The notes below the pieces were generated by a model, which was given only the letters and a program-made list of their open reading frames with translations, did no database searches and was not told the origin of the DNA. Below, in pieces: positions 45,783 through 56,639 of a stretch of DNA of 64,000 nucleotides; position 1 is the first letter of the stretch; each line of letters opens with the position of its first letter. Origin of the DNA: Limnanthes douglasii subsp. nivea (Eukaryota; Streptophyta; Magnoliopsida; Brassicales; Limnanthaceae); the NCBI GenBank assembly GCA_036936605.1, contig JAUPFV010000002.1, positions 247,401,305 to 247,465,304 of the forward strand, in the 5' to 3' direction. A program made the translations under genes and the position numbers.

Positions 45783-48032
45783 TATCAGATATAATAATAA
45801 TAATAATAAACTATATCTTAACAAAAATTTAAACATCTTCAACTGCAGTACAATAACATCTCCTGTGTGTTCGTTTTTGGGTATGGTTTTAGTCTTAGTT
45901 CTCAATTTTGAAAAATTGGCCAATTCAGTGGGCCGAATGTTATTAGAGTAAAATTTAGCTGTAAACGGAGGGCTCTGATGCATTGTGAAATGGGTGGTCC
46001 CATCTACGGCTGTGGAGATGATTCAATGATATGACTTTTATCTTTTACCCTTTTCTAGCCAGATCAACAGCGACCCGACGCGACCACCAACATGAAGAGA
46101 TTTTTCACTATTATTATTATTATTTCGATAACGTTTAAGTATGACAGAGTACGTCTCGATTTTAAATCCAAACTTGTTAGCTAGTCCAAGACGACAATGT
46201 AAGCTGATTTACACGTTTTAACAGCCACATCGCAATCAATGACAACTCTAATTTCGATTTGTTTGGTTATAAATAGACGTCAAATGTAACTTGCATTAAA
46301 GAAAGGTTTGAAATATCTAAGATAAGATGCAATATAAATTAATAACCAATAGAAAATATCAACAAATGTTTAATAACTCAAATTACTATGTTCTTTATAT
46401 ATTAAAAGATCATGTCAAATGACGTGTATGGTTTAAAATATGTTTTCATTTTAGGGAACTATGAATAGTTTAAGTAGTTTTATTGCATGGGGATCGTCCT
46501 CGTTGGGATGGTTTTATAAACAAATGATCCAATTTATTAAAAAAACTAATCAGCTATCTTTGTTTACGAATTACTCCACAACACAACTATTGTTATCCTA
46601 ATATTAAGAAACTTCTTCTTGATGCTGTCTTTACCCCAAAAATAATTGTAATATGCGTAGACATAAAGTCCCCATAGTGTCTTTGAGAAACAAAACCACA
46701 TGCATACCTAGATTATGTCAGTGGTTCGTTATTAGTACTTAATTGATTATAGATCAAACCATGTCTTAAACTATACCAAGTAAGTAACCAACCACAACCA
46801 GGGTTGTAGGGAATTTTGTTTAGGATTTAGAGGATAACCTCTCAAGTTTTATATGGAAATAATTTTAAATTAAAGTATTTTAGTGGTTTTTTAAATATCA
46901 AGAGGTTTTTTAAATATCAAAGCTTATATTTGAATTCAATCGTCGGATTCGATATTTTCATATTATTTTCAATCCGCAATCCGGTCCGACCGGCAGACAT
47001 CTATTTTAATAAAAAAAGTTTACATAATTTATTTTATTTTAATTATATTATATTATAGCTATATATAATTTTTATTTTATACATATTATGATTTTTAGAC
47101 CGGATAGCGATCCAACAAATTAGAAACCTGAACCCGTTCTGACCCGTTTACGGGTTATAATTTCTAAATGTGTACTTGACACTTTTGATGTCCGGGTCAA
47201 ACAAAACCTGGTCGGACCGGACTGGTTCAGATCGACAAGACCCGCTATGACATCCCTTATCACAATATATTCTAAAAAAAAAAAGTATGCATTCAAACTC
47301 AAGTTAGTACATTTGTTTAGTCACAGCAAGTTCGAACATTGGTAATATCTATAACATATTCTGATTCTAGTTGATAAATGGGAGATTATGAAGAGCTTTA
47401 AATAGAATAATGATACTCTTAATTCATTCGATTTGTGACCTCACATTAAATATTTTATAAAAGAACAAATGAATGTAACAAGAGTCAGAGGTAGGGTGGT
47501 CTGGGATTTGGTTGCGTTTGGTCTGTCTTATGTCTCAGGTTCGACATTCTTAGACAGTGCCAAAAACTTGGTCGGCCAATAGAAGATAGTTATCTGAAAC
47601 CTACAAGTCGTATGTATATATGTATAGACCCTCTTATATAAAGTTTCGATTCTTTCTCATTTTGGATTTTAGTTCACTTAAAGGATGACAAATCACATGA
47701 ACCTGCAAACTAGTGAAAATGACATGCAACAATATTAGCTGGCTTCAATCTACTAAAGGAGAATATATTTGTAGTTGCACACAAATTTTTTATATTATAC
47801 TATGAGTCCAAAATCAATTTTATTATAAATTTTGATATGTTGACAGACGAATTTTGTTTAAGCACCTTCTCTAACTCTTCATCTCTATGTCACCAAAGAA
47901 ATATTCGAGTAATATGTAAATCGGTGTCGAGCTGATGCTGAATTACTACACCGAATGATATATATTTGAGTCTTTCCTGAATGCCGATAGATTAATCGCT
48001 GCCGAACCGTAATGACCCAGGAAATATTTTAA
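45783..48032. other. spacer, no gene seen
   Basis: I see no coding sequence with a recognisable family. The 60-residue minus-strand frame at 47,302-47,120 comes from CCCGG/ACCCG-rich sequence. The probable 3' untranslated region of GEK1 lies just below 48,033. Confidence 0.55.
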
Positions 48033-50752
48033 TCAGTTGAAGTCATTTGGTTTACCGATTTTGATGTTTCGCTCCGTCAAAAATGCTGTAATAGCATTCT
48101 TTTGCCAGCCTTTGAAACTCCTACAAACAAGAATTTACACAAGGTTAAGATAAAGACGAGGTCGTGATTTTTTTTCTTTTTTTCTTTTTTTCTTTTGACA
48201 AATATTACTAGGGACCCAATTAAAGACTTCAGAGGTAGTGTTACAAAATCAAATACATACCACATGGATTTCAGTTTTAGGTTCAAATACCACTACCTAG
48301 GCCAACTAATGTATAGCAATGCCCAATTAGCAGGACATACGAATTACAGTGATTTATGGATTTGACTTACTTGTGATCAAGATGTGCGATAATCTCGCCC
48401 CCAGGAAATGCTAATCTGGTAGCTTCAAATGAAGCTTTAATTGCTTGTTTCCAAGTTCCCCCAATCTCTTTCGGGTTTGTAGACTGGCTTGGATCTTCCA
48501 TTGGCAAAGAGTACCCAGAAAGTAGGTGACCTACCCAAACACCATCTTTCCTATTATATAAAATATAAAATATTCTAGTCAGCTCCTCACCTCCATGGTT
48601 AAAACTTAAAAGCCCTTCAAAGTTGATCATTCCAGTTAAGGCATCAGAAAAAGATAAGTGAATCGACAATTGACTTACAGAACTATATCCATATGGCGAG
48701 GAGCATAATGTCCACCACCGATCCCGAGCAGGACCTTTTTCTTCTCATTCTCACTTGTAATTATCAATACGTAAAAGAAACAGGTATATAAGTCTTAACA
48801 ATTTAGTGCACATAGAGCAAGTGCTATAATTTCACAAGAGAGAAAAACCATTATCTTTTATATAGAATTAGCGGGGAAGTAAATGTAATGAATTCTTGAA
48901 AGGGAAAAGCCGTGTCTTTATTTGTAAAGGCAGTACTAAGAGTGTAGACATCTGCTCCAAACTTGAACAAAGTCATGTTTATTCAAGGAGCAACTCCACA
49001 TATATAAAATAACCACATTAAGTCTATCCACATTTACAGTTCCATAGTTGCTAGCATAGTATTTAATGATCATGTGATGTTGTTACCTGCTCCAATTTCC
49101 AACACCAACACCTCCTCCAAGTCCAAGTCCTTCCCAAACTAACTACAAACCGTAAAAAGTAAGTATATTAGACAAGCGAAACGCAAACTGTAATTAGATA
49201 TAACTACTTAAGCTCAACATTCAGAAAAGCAAGAACAGAGTTCATTAAAATGATATGAAAATTTTCCAAGTCGAGAATGCCCAAGGGAAAAAACAGTAGG
49301 GGAGTAGGGACATAGATTTAATCGGTTATCGAAATTGTAAACGCAGGACTCTACTTAACTAGAGAAATGACTTGAGCAGCATCCTGTCTCTTCCAGTAAT
49401 CTTCTGTACTACCTGTACCAAACATAAGAAAGCAAAGCAAGTCAAAGGGGATCATTATGGTGTTGTGCTGCCAGCTTATTTGCTTATAAACAATTAATGT
49501 TTGGTTGCTCTAGCTTATTATTCTTAAAATAAGCTAGTTTCAGCTTATTGTTTTAAAATAAAAATAAAAAGCTCAATAAGCAAAAAGTTGAAATTATAAA
49601 TCACCTAATACATCCAACAACCCATGGCTTTTTCTAAAAAACCAATTTTTTTTATCTGCTTAGTTTAAACTAGCGTTTTAGCTTATAAGCTTGAAACCAA
49701 AGTACCCCTAAGTGTCGTCGAAGACGACCAGAAACCAATGTTCTATACAAACAAGAACAATAATAAGCATCAAATCTATTCAACCATTTACACCATTTTA
49801 GCAACAAAGAGTATTTTTCAATCAAAAGCGAAGACAATAGCACACTTAGAAGAGAAGCTTGTGTGAGCGATACAAATTTTTACCAATAATCAACTAATAA
49901 ATCAAGGTTACCGCTGAAATTCCAAACTTACCGATCTCAAGAAACATGGTCGGCTTACTAGTCACTGGCCCATGATGAGTAGCCTCCAAAGTAATCTAAA
50001 TTCAGACAAACAATAGAAGCCACTAGCCAGTTAAACACTAATGAAGCACCACTTGACCCAAGCAAACACCAATCAGATTGATACAAAATGTACCTCAAAC
50101 TCAGGAACTAAATTGTGAGATTCAGCAATTTTCTTTAAAAGCCGCAACCATGGTCCCATCCTTGGATCAGGCGGTGATGCCCATCCAGGCCTGCCACCTT
50201 GGGGGGTCACTTCACCTTCTCTCAAATGAGGAACTCCTACATTTCATCACCACACAAATTAATTACCACTACGATAAGCTCCATAAATAATTTAAACTTG
50301 TCAATTACACAAAAACACAATCAATCCTTAAGCAATATATATATATATATATATATAGCGATCATCACCGATGGGATGAACTGTAAGCGCAGGCCGGTTC
50401 GACACGGCGGTGTGTCGGCTGAAGAAAATGACTTCTTCAACCACCTCGTTGGTGGCCTCTTCCCAGCGCTTGTCCAAATCGTCTTCTTCTACTATGGATT
50501 TCTCGTGTTGTAGTAACCTAACTTGCTTATTAGCGAAGCTCTTAATTTCCTGCTTATAGCAATTAAACCCTAATCAATCTTGCAGTACCAACAGAAGACG
50601 ACGAACGAGTGATCAATACTGGTGAAGTGAAAAATGAGAGTGATTACCTGGGACAAAGTAGGACCAGGAATCCATCCCGGCAAAGACAAGAGCGCGGTGG
50701 CTGGATTTATCGACGCCGGATCGCCGGCCGTCGCCACTATTAGCGTCACCAT
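48033..50752 (-). CDS. GEK1: D-aminoacyl-tRNA deacylase, GEK1/DTD2 type, nine exons, 314 aa
   Basis: Exons (minus): 50,752-50,648, 50,549-50,369, 50,236-50,094, 49,995-49,932, 49,412-49,360, 49,142-49,087, 48,753-48,679, 48,550-48,371, 48,120-48,033; total 945 nt with all GT-AG introns and no stop before TGA at 48,033. The product begins MVTLIVATAGDPASINPATA, like Arabidopsis GEKO1 (about 317 aa). Conserved blocks are RHTAVSNRPALTVHPIG (end of exon 2), EATHHGP (148-153), the run GGGHYAPRHMDI (213-224), VWVGHLLSGYSLPMED (230-245) and AHLDHKSFKGWQ (exons 8-9). This archaeal-type family hydrolyses D-aminoacyl-tRNAs, and in Arabidopsis loss causes ethanol and acetaldehyde sensitivity. The His-rich THHGP and GGGHYAP blocks, thought to form the active site, are intact. 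The start ATG is the first in a GC-richer exon and matches the family N-terminus. No frameshift is seen, so I consider it functional. Confidence 0.95.
49440..49720. mobile_element. possible MITE in the GEK1 intron
   Basis: The 519-bp fourth intron of GEK1 contains many inverted or direct copies of AGCTTATT-type words (AGCTTATTATTC, AATAAGCTAG, CAGCTTATTG, GCTTATAAGCTTG), in an AT-rich stretch ending in AAACCAAAGTACCCC. The pattern recalls hAT-type MITEs in plants. I could not find convincing terminal inverted repeats or an 8-bp duplication, so the call is weak. Confidence 0.35.
50335..50357. repeat. (AT)n microsatellite in GEK1 intron 2
   Basis: A run of about 11 AT units lies a few bases inside the intron, next to the exon 2 donor (50,368). 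Variation in length would lie close to the splice site. Confidence 0.9.
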
Positions 50753-50860
50753 CTATCTTTCTTGTCGCTGTTTATCTGGCTGGCCGGATGTTTGGTGGGC
50801 GGTCGGTCTTTTTGTTTTCAATTTTGTATAACGCCGTTAAATGACTAATTGTGCAAGCTG

Positions 50861-50868
50861 TATATACC
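50861..50868 (-). promoter_or_regulatory. TATA-like box of GEK1
   Basis: The minus strand reads GGTATATACAGC, about 110 bp upstream of the start codon, which suits a short leader. The upstream DNA turns AT-rich soon after. Other AT-rich matches exist, so this is tentative. Confidence 0.4.
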
Positions 50869-50869
50869 A

Positions 50870-51148
50870 TGTGTAGTTTAAATATACCAATTTTGAGTTT
50901 ATCCAAATTTGTAAAATTGGTATAAGTTTATCCAAATTCTGACAAAAATATATTTTTATGAGTATATAAGGTTTTTTTTTTTACTAACATTCATACATCT
51001 TATTTTTTTCTCTTACACTTCTTCACTTCTTTCTAAAACCTCCAAACTCTCTCTAATTTATCCGGCAAACTAAAATCCGGCGAACACTAATATGGAAACC
51101 TAGTGTTAGTATCAAAATTAGTGTTATTGTTGAATTAGGTAAAAAATA
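50870..51148. other. spacer upstream of GEK1
   Basis: AT-rich sequence with a T run at 50,972-50,981. No gene is seen. Any GEK1 promoter elements beyond the TATA-like box lie here. Confidence 0.5.
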
Positions 51149-51374
51149 TCATAATTTTAGGGTGTTTGGAGAGCATTTTCCAGTCGGAATTCGGACGGAA
51201 AATGGCCGGCAGCGAAGGCTGAGCGCACCATAGGTAAACTGAGGCGTCTGTACCCGCTGGTACGCCCACCTAGTACCAATGGTAAGGGGTATCGTACCCT
51301 TTGGTACGCTACGCCTGTACCTATGGTTCGTTCAGCCTTTGCTGCCAGTCATTTTCCGGCCGACTAAAATTATG
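51149..51374. repeat. GC-rich foldback with about 60-bp arms
   Basis: Left arm 51,182-51,250 and right arm 51,365-51,315 are reverse complements with few mismatches (shared AGTCGG, CGGAAAATG, GGCAGC, AAGGCTGA, ACCATAGGTA, AGGCGT). Outer flanks ATAATTTTAG (51,151) and CTAAAATTAT (51,364) extend the pairing. The loop also contains palindrome-like GTAC words (TACCCGCTGGTAC). The block is far more GC-rich than its surroundings, like a foldback or MITE of outside origin. Confidence 0.88.
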
Positions 51375-51816
51375 GATTTTTTTTAATAATTAAATCCTTA
51401 TTTTTTTAAAAAAACTTCCAAAAAACAAGTTTTTACCTTAATTTCGGTTGATTCATGTTTGATTTTGGGTTTTTATTAGAAGAAGTTTAAAAAAATTGAA
51501 AAGAGTTTGAATGCTCTTGAGACAACTTTGAATGTTCAAGAACAATTTGAAAGAACTTCACAAAATTGTAGTAATATGGGGTTGGATCTAGTAGGGAGTT
51601 GTGTTTTTTTGGTATACATAGCCAAATAAATTGTTTTGTGAATTGGGTATATCTAGGATATACTTAGTGTTTTTTTTATTTAGTGGAAATTTGGATATTA
51701 AATAAAAGTTCAAGAGTTTTTTCGTTCTAAAACAGTCAAACAAAAATCAACTGCATTTTTGGGTAAACTTAAACCACATTTGGGTATATATAACCATACC
51801 CTAACTAATCATACAG
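51375..51816. other. spacer, no gene seen
   Basis: AT-rich sequence. The stretch 51,478-51,560 (GAAGAAGTTTAAAAAAATTG...) is A-rich and weakly coding-like, but no protein is recognised. Confidence 0.4.
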
Positions 51817-52019
51817 TATCTCAGCCCCAATGGGGTAGCCGAGTTGGTTGAGTATGGCATTCTTATGACCAAAAGGTCATGAGTTCGAGTCCCTCTGCAT
51901 ACGTTTTCTCGGCTGAGCCTGTCACCTTGTGTGGTTTATCTTCTGGCGTTGGTTTGCAGGCTGACGCGCTCACCTTGTGTGGTTGTGGGTTCCCTCCGAA
52001 AAAAAAGAAGAATATCTCA
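51817..52019 (+). mobile_element. SINE, full length, with short target-site duplication (SINE-3)
   Basis: The body is 51,824-52,012, flanked by TATCTCA at 51,817-51,823 and 52,013-52,019 (9 bp if one mismatch is allowed). It begins GCCCCAATGGGGTAGCCGAG, contains the A box TAGCCGAGTTGG and the B box GAGTTCGAGTCC, and ends TTCCCTCCGAAAAAAAAGAAG. The internal TTGTGTGGTT phrase is present twice here. Confidence 0.92.
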
Positions 52020-52311
52020 CGAGATTAAATGAAATCTTTTTAATGATAATCTACCGAGATTCAGTATCAAACTAGTAATTTATCAATAATTACTAGGTTT
52101 GATTAAATACGATAACCATTTTCTTAAAAATTGATATTTTCTTATTACTATTTAAACTTTATGTATTTGTAAATGGTCTGTTTGTTATTAATTTCTTGCA
52201 ATCGTTAAGTTTAAGTTTTGTCGTACTAGTGCTGGATTTTGATTTTCTTTTTCATGTAGCCATACTTATGTTTCGGAACTCGTTTATCTATCAAATATTT
52301 GTTGTATGTAT

Positions 52312-52342
52312 TACTCAACCAACTCGGCTATCCCATTGGGGA
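52312..52342 (-). mobile_element. SINE 5' fragment (SINE-4)
   Basis: On the minus strand the sequence TCCCCAATGGGATAGCCGAG then TTGGTTGAGTA matches the head of SINE-3 at about 30 of 31 positions. Only the head, with the A box, survives. It lies about 300 bp from SINE-3 in opposite orientation. Confidence 0.75.
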
Positions 52343-52454
52343 TATATATAATTGTTTTAGTTTTGTTGATATTTTGATTTCATATATTTAAGTAATTTTT
52401 TTTAATTATTTGAAAAGAATAATTTTAAGAAAAAAAATTTGAAGATTTTTTGTA

Positions 52455-52695
52455 GTTCACACGGAGGGTTGCGGAATTACGTTCATTTTAGTTTCGGAAT
52501 TAGTGAGTGTTGTTTATTGCGAAGTTACGTTTAATTTGCTTGCGTGATTAACGAGTGGTTTTGGTTGCAAAATTATGTTCACTTTGGCTGCGAAATTAGT
52601 TAGCGTTGTTGGGTTACAGAATTATATTCACTTTGGTTGCAGAATTAGTTAGTGTTGTTTGGTTGTGAAAATATGTGAAGCTTGGGTACGAAATT
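52455..52695 (+). repeat. degenerate tandem repeat (GGTTGCGAAATTA type)
   Basis: At least five copies of a roughly 50-60 bp unit containing 'TTGC(G/A)(A/G)AATTA', 'GTTCACTTTGG' and 'AGTTAG(T/C)GTTGTT' follow each other. Scattered copies of the same core (TGGTTGCATAATTA, TTGCGGAAATAGT) recur at 53,130-53,260 and 54,060-54,180. Confidence 0.75.
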
Positions 52696-52905
52696 AATCT
52701 CAACTTATATGGAGTCATGATATAGTTCAAGTTCTTATAGAGAAACTTATTCTCGGTACATATCAACTTTAACTATTTTTGTTGAAGCTTCCAATTCAAA
52801 TTAACCTCATGATGTTCTTCGACCTAAGTTAAAAAAGAGAGTTGGAGGACCTAAAAAGAAACGTATTTTATCCAAAATTGAATAATTAATTCATAGCAGA
52901 AGTTC
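52690..52905 (+). pseudogene. MULE transposase C-terminal fragment
   Basis: The plus strand reads SSSYRETYSRYISTLTIFVEA, then PHDVLRPKLKKRVGGPKKKR and ILSKIE (52,815-52,890). Plant MULE transposases end with a Y...TY segment followed by a basic RR.GRPK..RI.S tail, which this matches. It lies between two minisatellite blocks and is in the opposite direction to the MULE at 57.2-59.5 kb. Confidence 0.68.
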
Positions 52906-53544
52906 ATGGGAAGAAAAACATATAAAATAATTTTTATATTTTGTTTTAAATATGTTCTTATTATTCTTTTTATTCTGTTTATATTATTATTTTTTAAATA
53001 ATTTGGAATTGATTAGACAAATTTCCATTTCCATTTATGAAAGTAACTATTATCACTTGGTTGAAAAAAGCAAAAGATAACGTGAATAAATGTAAGTCTG
53101 ATTGGTTACAAAGTAATATTTGAATTGATTGCGGGGATTATGTTATAACTGGTTGTGGAATAAAATTTGAGTTGTTGAAAAAGATCGAATGTTATGAAAA
53201 ATATAAGTCTAATTGGTTGCATAATTAGGTCATAAATGGTTGCATAATAACATTTTGAGTTGCATAAATATTACTAGTGTGCTAAATTAAGGAAAAATTG
53301 GGTGCAATAATAAGATTGCAATTGTTTAATAATAGTATATAATAAATGATAAGAGAAAAAAGAAAAATAATAATCCAACAAAAAAGAGTGTAGTTTAGAG
53401 ACAAAGTTTTAGAAAAAAAAACATAGTTGTGACTATAAGTGACAAACATCTACCAATATCTAACTATATGCTTATAGTTATGAAATAAACCAAATAATAT
53501 CCACTTTTATGTTCGACGCAAGATCTTTTTCTAATTTACGCAAT
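52906..53544. other. AT-rich spacer with scattered minisatellite cores
   Basis: No gene is seen. The repeat core (TTGCATAATTA, TTGTGGAATAA) appears several times between 53,130 and 53,270. Confidence 0.5.
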
Positions 53545-53725
53545 AGCTCATTCAAATGGTTTTGAAAATATATTGATTTTCCTTTTCCAACTTTTCAGCA
53601 TGATATTTAAGTTTAGCATTTGATTCTTGCAGTTCTTTAATCTGTTTATTTTGGTCGTTGTTGTTTTTTGTTTCCAGTTATTCAATTTGTTTGTTGATGT
53701 CGCATATCTTATGAGGGAGAAATAA
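53545..53725 (-). pseudogene. coiled-coil fragment, unidentified
   Basis: One minus-strand frame reads ETKNNNDQNKQIKELQESNA, then KLKYHAEKLEKENQYIFKTI, a heptad-like coiled coil; the other frame is its shadow. Such tails occur in plant transposase-associated proteins, but I cannot name the family. A stop separates it from upstream sequence. Confidence 0.4.
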
Positions 53726-54408
53726 AAAATTTTATCAAGATCTAGTTGCTGAATTACGTGCAATTATGTTGTAAAAATATAATTTTAAATGTGATAAAAA
53801 AATATATTTAAAAGATTACATGTTAACATGTTGCAGAATTATTAGTGAACTAGTTGTGGAAATAGTTTTTTAGTTATGGAAAAAGATTAAAGTTACCTAT
53901 TGATATTGATTCTTCAAATTGTTTTCTTCATGTAGATTCTTTATTTTTTATATAAGCTAATTGTATTTGAAATTCTTGATGTGGACAATACCAATTCCTT
54001 TAACATTTATTCTACATTACAAAGTCAAAATACACGTAGATTGGTATTGAAACTAATGTTACTTGGTTGCATAATTACGTGCAAAATGGTTGCGGAAATA
54101 GTATGTTAGCTGTGAAAATAAAAATACAAACTAGATTTGGAAACTATTGTAACTTGGTTGTGGAAATACTTACATAATTAGTTGGAAAAAGGAAAAATTC
54201 ATCCACAACCTTTAAACATATACACACACGTAGTTCATAGGTTACGAATTGTACTTTTGGTTGTGTAAAAAGACATATGAATCATAAAAACCAAGCATAA
54301 ACAGTTCTTAGATTATGGATGTTATTTAGGAACACATCATCATTTCTAGTTATCTTGGTTTTGCATAATATATATGTTTTTTATTCCTCATAATTTCCTA
54401 GGTTTTGC

Positions 54409-54410
<2 letters not shown>

Positions 54411-54472
<62 letters not shown>
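54411..54472. repeat. (TA)n microsatellite
   Basis: About 30 uninterrupted TA units. A shorter run lies at 54,367-54,375 and the word TTTTGCATAATATAT precedes both, so the long run arose in a duplicated context. Confidence 0.95.
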
Positions 54473-54477
<5 letters not shown>

Positions 54478-54478
<1 letters not shown>

Positions 54479-54800
54479 ATTCCGCGTAATTGCCTAGGTT
54501 TCGTATGATATGGTCTCTCATCATTCATAGTTAGCTTGGTTTCACACGATATAGTATTCGATCATTAATAGTTGACCTGGTTTTGTATGATATTGTCTTT
54601 CATCATCATAGTTAGCATGGTTTCACATAATGTATTATTTCATCATTCATAGTTAGCCTAGTTTTGTCTGATAAATCTATTGATGGTTTCGCATAGTTGT
54701 ATTGGTTTCACATGATATGTTCTATCATCATTCATAATTAGCATGGTTTCATATAATATACTCTCATTATTCATATTTGACATGGTTTCACATAAACCAA
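54478..54800 (+). repeat. degenerate minisatellite (GGTTTCACATGATAT / CATCATTCATAGTTAG type)
   Basis: At least six imperfect units of about 50-60 bp follow each other, each with 'TGGTTTCAC(A/G)(T/C)(A/G)ATAT' then 'TC(A/T)TCATTCATAGTTAGC(A/T)TGG'. The same word class (TTTCGCATCTATCAT) recurs at 56,640-57,000, 58,165-58,440 and 59,600-59,720. Confidence 0.78.
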
Positions 54801-56190
54801 TATGTTCGATTCACATTTTTAAAAAAGAATTAGAATAAAGGCCATCATTTGAATTAGAATCAAATCATACTCAATTTCAAATACCTAAATAAATCGACTA
54901 GGTAATTACTAGAATATAGTGGCCATATTAAAATAAAGTAACAAAAATACTTGAAATAAATCAATAGTGAAAATTGAAATTTATTCAAAAAAGAGAAAAA
55001 CACGAAGATCCTACATTATGGTCAATTCCACAAATACTAACATCTAATGTTTTTTTTAGTAATATGGTGGAGATATTAGATGAAAAATAGATTGATTATG
55101 ATGTAAAAGTTAATTTAATATTTTGTTTTGTATGCCTTGCTTATCATTACATAAATTAACTGACTGTTAGTTCCACTTTTGATAATTCATAGGTTATCGA
55201 CGATTTTATATATCGGTACCTTAAATACATAAAAAAATTTAAATACCATATGCTACTTCTAAATTTGAGGGAGAAATTATTTTAGCAAAAGCCACATCCG
55301 GAAGTGTAATGGTTAAAATCATATAGTTTTACAACATATGTATGAACTAAAAAATATTTTTAAAAAGTATTATTTCAATGTAGAACTAGATATACAACAA
55401 TATAAATGGTACACCTTATGTATAAACTACGCGACCACACAAAAGGCTACATCTTCGTTCTACTTCTAACAAAATGACCACGTGGTACAATTGCCTATTA
55501 GACGTTATTGGTAATAGATATCAAAGTAGAGTAACAATAAATCTAAACTCATTGGCAAGACATTTAGATCTAACTAGAAAAAAATTATTGAAATATTTCT
55601 AAGTGTCTCTGATCTGATGTATTTCATCTTGCACATATATTTTATTTGTCTCGTATGCTATCATCTGTATATTTGATTAAACGTTTAACTTACAGATTAA
55701 ATACCATTACAACAAGAATATTTTGGCAAGAACACTTAAAATAAATTTAATATGTCTAAGAAAAATCCTCAACAGAAAAGGAAACACTTGATTGTGGTGT
55801 AATAGTTTGCGATTACACTAAAGATTATATTCATAATTATTGTGCAATAACTATAACATTTCCAAAAAAATAAATTAACTTTAATTGTTGTGCATGATTA
55901 TAAACGTTTTGGCTATAAGTTCAGTTTAAACTTTCATTAGACTTTCATACAAAAAAAAATTGTTATTAAAAAAATACTCATATAATTGAGTATTCTTTGG
56001 ATGATGAGTCCATTTATGATGATTTATTCTCACTTAACTTATCCCTAGATATAAAAGAAAACTGGAAACTAACAAAAACCAAAGAATTCTCTTTATCTTT
56101 TAATTATGATAACATTTCTTCTTTTTATCATAAACATTATATCCAGATATTTTTAAATTTGTAGAGATACAAATGACCGAAATAAAATTA
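54801..56190. other. spacer, no gene seen
   Basis: AT-rich and without recognisable protein. The region just before 56,195 has intron-like borders (TTTTAAATTTGTAG at 56,152-56,165) leading into the acidic exon-like patch described next. Confidence 0.5.
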
Positions 56191-56194
56191 TGTT

Positions 56195-56373
56195 CATGCT
56201 TATAGAAAAAAAGGAGGAAACGTAGTCTATTTGAAGAAGATGGAGATAATGAAAAGGTAGATGAATAAAAGTCTGAAGAAAAATACTCTGAAGAGGACAA
56301 TGAAGAGTCTGACAGATTAGACGCTGAAGAGGAGGAGGCAGATTCTGACTATGAATACTCTGAAGAAAAATGA
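56195..56373 (+). pseudogene. acidic C-terminal exon-like fragment, unidentified
   Basis: The plus strand reads KKRRKRSLFEEDGDNEKVDE, stop, KSEEKYSEEDNEESDRLDAE, then EEEADSDYEYSEEK and a TGA. A basic patch followed by a long acidic tail is typical of nuclear proteins. The single in-frame TAA shows decay. A T-rich 3' region follows. No family can be assigned from this low-complexity sequence. Confidence 0.45.
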
Positions 56374-56639
56374 ATTGAAAGTTTGTGTTTATGTTTGTAT
56401 GTTTCTGTTTTTATTTATTTCTGGTTATTTTGTTTTAGTTTGTGTTTTCTGAAGTTTGATGTATTTATCTATTTTTCATTATGAAGTTTATGAAAGTTTA
56501 ATGTTTTGACTATAGTTTTCATAATGCGGGTCACGCAGCTTCCATGAATGTAACATCTATCACCGAATAATTATTGTACCACATCTATCAAACACATGAA
56601 ATAGGTTGACAAGTATAAGTTTCCATGAACAAAAGTAGC

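Noticed and set aside
50199..50831. plus-strand frames of 65-104 residues over the GEK1 first exons
   Set aside because: They are shadows of GEK1 exons 1-3 on the opposite strand; the minus strand has the conserved protein and consistent splice sites.
51841..51912. possible tRNA gene
   Set aside because: A and B boxes are present but the sequence lacks a full cloverleaf and is followed by the SINE body, an A-rich end and a target-site duplication. It is a tRNA-derived SINE.
53548..53763. 71-residue minus-strand frame MHVIQQLDLDKIF...
   Set aside because: A neighbouring frame gives a better heptad coiled-coil pattern (KQIKELQESNAKLKYHAEKL), so this frame is a shadow of that fragment.
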